A DNA stretch of 64,000 bases, taken from assembly GCA_001661515.1 (NCBI GenBank), contig LUVW01000003.1, positions 625,554-689,553 on the forward strand, given 5' to 3'. This document shows, in pieces, positions 59,490-64,000 of the stretch. How positions within the stretch are numbered: position 1 is the stretch's first letter; each line of letters starts with the position of its first letter. This DNA is from Capniomyces stellatus (lineage: Eukaryota > Kickxellomycota > Harpellomycetes > Harpellales > Legeriomycetaceae). A program made the translations under genes and the position numbers. The notes beneath the pieces were generated by a model that ran no database searches, was not told where the DNA came from, and saw only the letters and a program-made list of their open reading frames with translations.

Positions 59490-61245
59490 TTATTGAGTGT
59501 GGTTGGGTTTGTAAGCCACTGTCAATGGGCAGTTGTAAGTAAGCTTTACTATGCCCCTCGAGTCGCTATAGTAAGGAATGTTGATATCCATGTCGATTTT
59601 CTAACCATAAACATAAATGCAAGTATAATTATCGGTTTAGCATCTTATAAAAAGATCAATTCAAAACAAATCCAATACCAATCAAGGGAAAGGAAAAAAA
59701 AAAAAAAAAGAAAAGACAGGGAAAAGAAAGCAATCAGTTCAACTAGCACTCACATCAAAATCGATCATGAATCCTATCTTGCTTGCCAATAGTATAAACT
59801 CGTTAAATGCTAGTTCTAAAGATTCAATGTTTGCATCGTCTCTGCGTTTCCACATCAATGGGCCAAGGTTGATCCATACTCCTCCTGGCTTTAAAATATC
59901 CAAAATCGTCGTTATGTAGTCAATAGGGTTTTTGGCTGTGTCCAAATAAAAAAATGTCACTATGGCATCTCGCTTCACTATACAAGTCGAGGGTGGGATG
60001 AAGGATAAGTAGCAAAAAAAAAACAAAACTCAATAAATTGATCATTAGAAAAAAAGCAAAACTAAGCGCGTTGTGTTAAAGTTAAACAGAAATATTCCTT
60101 TTTTTAAAAAAAATAAAATAAAAAAATACCAACATCAATATCAATAGTACCGAGACATATTTATCTCGTTGATTTACCTTGTTCACCGCTTCCGTAAACT
60201 TCAACAAAATCTCCGCCAGTCATTGAAAAGCTTGACGCACTGTTGCTTAGCAGCTTTGAAGGCAGCACGTCAGGAATTTTGACTTGTTTGAACAGATCGT
60301 TTGAGTTCAATAGATTTCTAAATGTGTGGATATATGGGTTTATTTCATGCTGGTTTTCGTACATTGTGTAGTTCAATATATAATTCGATACCATTAGCAT
60401 CAAATAGTCGCTTTCATTTCCCTCGCAGCTATACCCTGCACTCGCGATTTCAAGGGCCAGTCTACCTAGCCCCACACCAGGCACCAGCACACTTATGTTT
60501 TTTAAATCATCAGCTGGAACATCGCTGAACCGTTCATTCAAAGCCTTTATAATCGTAGCGTGGGTTAGCTCTCTCTCCATAGCTCCAATCTCTGACCATT
60601 CACGGGCCAGACTCTTCAACAAAAACTTCAGACTATCCATTTCTGATTCTTGCTTTGCTTTGATTCTCTCTGAATGCAATTTAAAAAATATTTCGATTTC
60701 CTAAATTCAAAATTCACAAATTAATTTCAATTATCACGAAATAAAAACAAAATTCATTATCTGCACCCAGTCCTCTAATAGCGCCACCTTGCCTCTGTAT
60801 TTACATAGGCTGGATTTATATTGCCAGTAATTTAGATTGTATCATTTACCTCTTGAGTCGGGACTTCAGATTCCAGGTTGTTTTGAATCAGGTTCTCCTC
60901 TTGTTCAGTGTCGTCAAGTTGATGCTCCAGAAACAAATCCTCTCCAAAAATCATTCTGTTGGCACACGCTATTTTCAGAAAAAACGAGTGGTTTTGTTCG
61001 ACATAACTTTCAATTATCTTTAGCTTCTCCATCACCCCAATCGATGTCAGCAAGCTTCTATGTGAACTTGAAAGATCATCAATGTACTTTATCCGTCTGT
61101 CAACATCGTTTTTCAAGATAAATTCCTTGTACCTCAGCAGTAATGCAATCACATTGCAGTACGAATCCTTCTCCAGGGTCTCTACATCCTCCTCTTCACT
61201 ACTACTTTCGACTCCTTGTATATTTTCTTCCATATCTCTAGACAT
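59490..61245 (-). CDS. carnosine N-methyltransferase family protein (YNL092W-like)
   Basis: Four exons: complement(60850..61245), (60178..60700), (59754..59977), (59490..59600); GT-AG introns, phases 0,1,0. The product is 417 residues. Family marks in order: the helical start YCNVIALLLRYKEF, the SAM-binding loop VLVPGVGLGRLALEIASAGY (about 204-223), GNESDYLMLMVSNYILN, FSMTGGDFVEVYG, FFYLDTAKNPIDYI (DTA about 319-321), PGGVWINLGPL, and a last exon with PYYSDSRG and the VAYKP end. The human enzyme makes anserine from carnosine; fungal substrates are not established, so the fungal role is open. The last exon (37 codons) is needed for the C-terminal strand. Confidence 0.9.
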
Positions 61246-61980
61246 TATTTGAATATTGATGGCTGTCCTGCACTCTTTGTAAATTTGATTTGTTATATTT
61301 TTTTTCCCCTACTCTAATTGTAGGCGCGATGCTATGGATTTATTGTTTCATTAAGCTATACTCTAGGGACCGGATTCTATAAAGTCAAATAACTGGAAAC
61401 CCGAAAGTTAAAGCCAACTAGATAAATATATAAAGGATAAAAAAAATAACAACATTGCAGAATGGTTTAAAACCCTTTCGCTGGAAAAGTCTGATTAGAT
61501 TTCAATAAATAAAATATAAAAAAAAGTCCAATTAGAGCAAGGTACCAGTAAATGCCAAGCTAATTTCCTTTTTTATTAATCGGAATGTTATCAAACCGAT
61601 TTCAGTTTCAATCGCCAGAACTTATTTTGATTTGGTGGCAATAATCACTTTGAATTTGTAAATAGTATACTCGGTGCTTCATTTCATGAAATTAGGCATT
61701 GCGCAAGATAAAAAACACAACTAAGCTAGTTGGTTTTAGGGCTCGAACGTGTTTTCCTGTAACAAGAACCACAATACTAATCAAATTTACAATGAAACCA
61801 ATAAATAAAAGGGGCAAATAGCGACAACATTTCCACTTGGTTGCTGTAGAAACACATCACTTTTCATTTTAAAAAATTGGTATTTATTTTTCCTTTTTGT
61901 TTAAGTCATGCCAACTGAAGCACGGAAAAAGTAAACAGTAGTAGATAAAATCAAGAATTTTATAATTGTAGAGACCCCGG
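61246..61980. other. gene-free spacer
   Basis: Between the methyltransferase start and the secreted-protein stop. AT-rich; nothing supported. Confidence 0.6.
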
Positions 61981-62559
61981 TCAATCATTAAGCCTGGTAG
62001 GCGAGTAAAGCCCAAAAGCACAACCGTTGTAGACGGGTTTTTTAATTCCAGTATAATTGGCACCACGTACAAGGCTATAGTCAACCATGTATTTATCCAT
62101 AACAATGCATAGAGACACTTTAATGAAATAATGCTCTGACTCTGAATTTGTGTGAAGTGAATAATAGCGATCTTTCGCCTCAAATATAGGATAGTTACAC
62201 GTATAGCCACTTTGTGAGTTGTCTTCTCTCTCAGATCCGTTTTCCCAAACAATACTATTTACACTCGTTTTGTCGTATGTAGAACATATCTCTTTAACAA
62301 TAATTGTATTGAAATAAGTGTGGTCGATTTTGACTTCGTCTGAAAACGGAATTTTTTTATAGCCAATTATCGTGTCATCCTTTTCGTATGGTTTCAGGTC
62401 GCTAATAGCTTTTTTGGCTAGGTTCCCACTGGTGTATAAAGAGTAGTCGTATGATATTTTTGCTGCTTCTGCCAGATCCAATATCTCATCGCTACAGAGC
62501 GAATTGCCAAAAAACGATGCTGCGAGTATAACAGCAGTAATAAAGTTACCATGTAGCAT
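61981..62559 (-). CDS. small secreted protein of unknown function
   Basis: Single exon, 192 residues from the ATG at 62559; a longer reading frame upstream lacks an ATG. Residues 1-22 form a clear signal peptide (NFITAVILAASFFGNSLC). The mature part has four further Cys (EICSTY, YTCNYP, SLCIVM, NGCAFG), several Tyr and potential N-glycosylation sites (NGS, NYT). I recognise no domain. The Cys count would allow two disulfides. The same window has two collagen-like secreted proteins and a secreted 2H protein, so a host- or wall-facing role is possible but is inference. Confidence 0.6.
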   Translation of the reverse strand: MLHGNFITAVILAASFFGNSLCSDEILDLAEAAKISYDYSLYTSGNLAKKAISDLKPYEKDDTIIGYKKIPFSDEVKIDHTYFNTIIVKEICSTYDKTSVNSIVWENGSEREDNSQSGYTCNYPIFEAKDRYYSLHTNSESEHYFIKVSLCIVMDKYMVDYSLVRGANYTGIKKPVYNGCAFGLYSPTRLND

Positions 62560-63133
62560 ATTGATTATATAATCGAGCAACTGACTCAAAAGTTAGAAAT
62601 TATAAAGTTCTCCAAAAAAAAAAAAAGTGATAGATCAAGTGGAGGAAAAAATACATGCAACTTGACTCTGGTGTATTTATACGAAGCTGAACACAGAGTA
62701 TGTTTGAGCAAATGTTGAATATAAACCAAATATTTATAATTTTATGTCCCACTGAAAGTTTGAAATATCTATATCAAACAAGCACCGCGAATAAGTGAAA
62801 TCATGAGAATTATTTTTGAAGCATTACAAGTATTTGTGTTAATGTTGATGTTTATTTGGGGGGAGAAAGTAAAAGGAAGATACACATTTGATTCAACAGA
62901 CGAGTAACGTGATGCTTAAAATATTGATATCTCAAAAATATGTGGCAAAGAAGTGTATACCAATATATTATTTCAGTAATTAGTGGTTTCTAAAAAGATA
63001 CAAGTCAAGAAAGTATACATTTCTAACCATTTTATATTAAAAAAGCAACAAAAATCCCAAACCGGCAAGAACAGGTATATTGAAGCTAGTATCCAAACCT
63101 GGACAAACTAAATATGAGTGATTTGATTTATGT
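62560..63133. other. gene-free spacer up to the duplication
   Basis: AT-rich region between the secreted protein start and the duplication edge at 63134. No gene seen. Confidence 0.6.
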
Positions 63134-63236
63134 GTATCTATTCAAAACAAGACAAGTAAACAACGCGGCTAGTAACCAGTTGGATAAACAGATACTTGTA
63201 AACTACAATTATATCCAATACCACAACACCACAACT

Positions 63237-63340
63237 GGTTCAGGTTCAGGTTCAGGTTCAGGTTCAGGTTCAGGTTCAGGTTCAGGTTCAGGTCCAGGCT
63301 CAAGTTCAGGTTCAAGTTCAGGTTCAGTATCAGGTTCAGG
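63237..63340. repeat. expanded TTCAGG hexamer array
   Basis: Roughly seven more units than at 51069-51120, some degenerate. Lies in the 3' UTR of the second P450 copy. Confidence 0.88.
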
Positions 63341-64000
63341 CTTGCTCTGCAAAGTTATGTTTGCAGAATACAACATTGCAGTCCTTTTCAGGGCTGATTG
63401 GGTTGCGGGTGATGTACACAGCGTCGCTCAGGAACTGTGGCTGGTTTGTTGCTGGATCAATTCTGGATGGATTGTAGAACGAGTCTTTGGGCAGCTTCAG
63501 GTCGTATTCCCTCAGAAGGTTCGGAATCACCGTGTAAATCTCAGTCCACGCCAAGCTATAGCAAACAGCAGTTGTAGGCCAGATTAGTTGATGGTGTTAA
63601 TCAGTGCAGATACTATTTAAATGGCGTGATGTATAAACAACACCGGTATATACATAAACCAATACAAACAAACGCCCACAAGCCAATACACACAAGCAAT
63701 ACACACAAGCAATACAAACAAGCAATACAAACAAGCACACATATTCAAACAAACACCGACAAACAAACACCAACAAACAAACACAAACACAAACACAAAC
63801 TAACACTAACACTAACAAATCAATGTACTCTGACTTACTTTCTGCCAACACAGATTCTGACGCCGTGTGAAAACGACAAAACATGCTTCTTCATCTCATC
63901 GCCGTCTGGTCCCATAAACCTGTCGGGGTTGTACTTTTCAGGCTGGTCCCAAACCTTCTTGTCGTAGTGCACACCCTCCAAAAATATATTCATGATGGTG
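63336..64000 (-). CDS. second cytochrome P450 copy, 3' end only
   Basis: Exons complement(63336..63555) and complement(63839..64000, continuing past the window). The last exon is identical in translation to that of the P450 at 51128, and the splice sites are conserved. In the visible part of the heme exon one base differs: the loop reads [11 protein letters not shown] where copy 1 reads [11 protein letters not shown]. The tandem same-strand arrangement suggests a recent duplication. Whether the rest of the gene is intact cannot be seen. Confidence 0.85.

Larger units (their letters stand above)
63134..64000. repeat. copy 2 of the segmental duplication, cut by the window end
   Basis: Matches 50968-51792 in the same orientation, about 12.2 kb away. 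The hexamer array is 42 bases longer and has interruptions (GGTCCAGGCTCAAG). Confidence 0.92.

Overview
The window is AT-rich nuclear DNA from a fungus. Most genes are split by short GT-AG introns of roughly 70-290 bases, often with CTAAY branch sites and with phases that join cleanly. The gene set is fungal: a SIT4/PP6 phosphatase, the SAGA subunit HFI1/ADA1, a NOP13-like protein, a ZRT3-like zinc transporter and a V-ATPase subunit f resembling budding-yeast YPR170W-B. A SUV39/Clr4-type H3K9 methyltransferase and a decayed LINE argue against a budding yeast. An early-diverging filamentous ('zygomycete-grade') fungus fits best, but that is inference. All exon joins were made by eye from splice motifs, reading phase and family alignment.

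Layout. 1-1089: 3' end of an unrecognised Ser/Thr/Asn-rich gene. 1861-6779: two divergent secreted collagen-like genes flank a 3.1-kb imperfect palindrome (arms 2935-4397 and 4812-6055). The arms are built largely from short tandem repeats, and the left arm has a 248-bp exact duplication joined by a single N. 7406-8067: dead LINE 3' end. 9083-13067: two co-oriented ribosome-biogenesis genes (LTV1, NOP13-like). 14862-16607: a predicted BAR/F-BAR-like protein. 17312-17838: V-ATPase subunit f in three small exons. 20679-25532: a full ABCC (MRP/Ycf1-type) transporter, tail to tail with SIT4 (25861-27045). 30335-32637: zinc transporter. 33830-34534: secreted 2H-phosphoesterase-like protein. 35356-37237: HFI1. 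37899-40551: BAR-SH3 protein in five exons. 42995-44220: GAPDH. 45305-45869: tentative two-exon membrane protein. 46270-46342: tRNA-Trp. 47680-50580: COQ8 kinase in eight exons. 51128-53358: cytochrome P450 in six exons. 54398-57230: H3K9 methyltransferase. 57775-59032: phosducin-like protein. 59490-61245: carnosine N-methyltransferase family. 61981-62559: small secreted protein. 63134-64000: a nearly identical second copy of the P450 3' end, cut by the window edge.

Most of the window is housekeeping: ribosome assembly, vacuolar transport and acidification, SAGA and heterochromatin, glycolysis, coenzyme Q and CCT-dependent folding. The accessory parts are the collagen-like pair around the palindrome, the LINE remnant and the P450 duplication. 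The most unusual structure is the palindrome between the two collagen-like genes.
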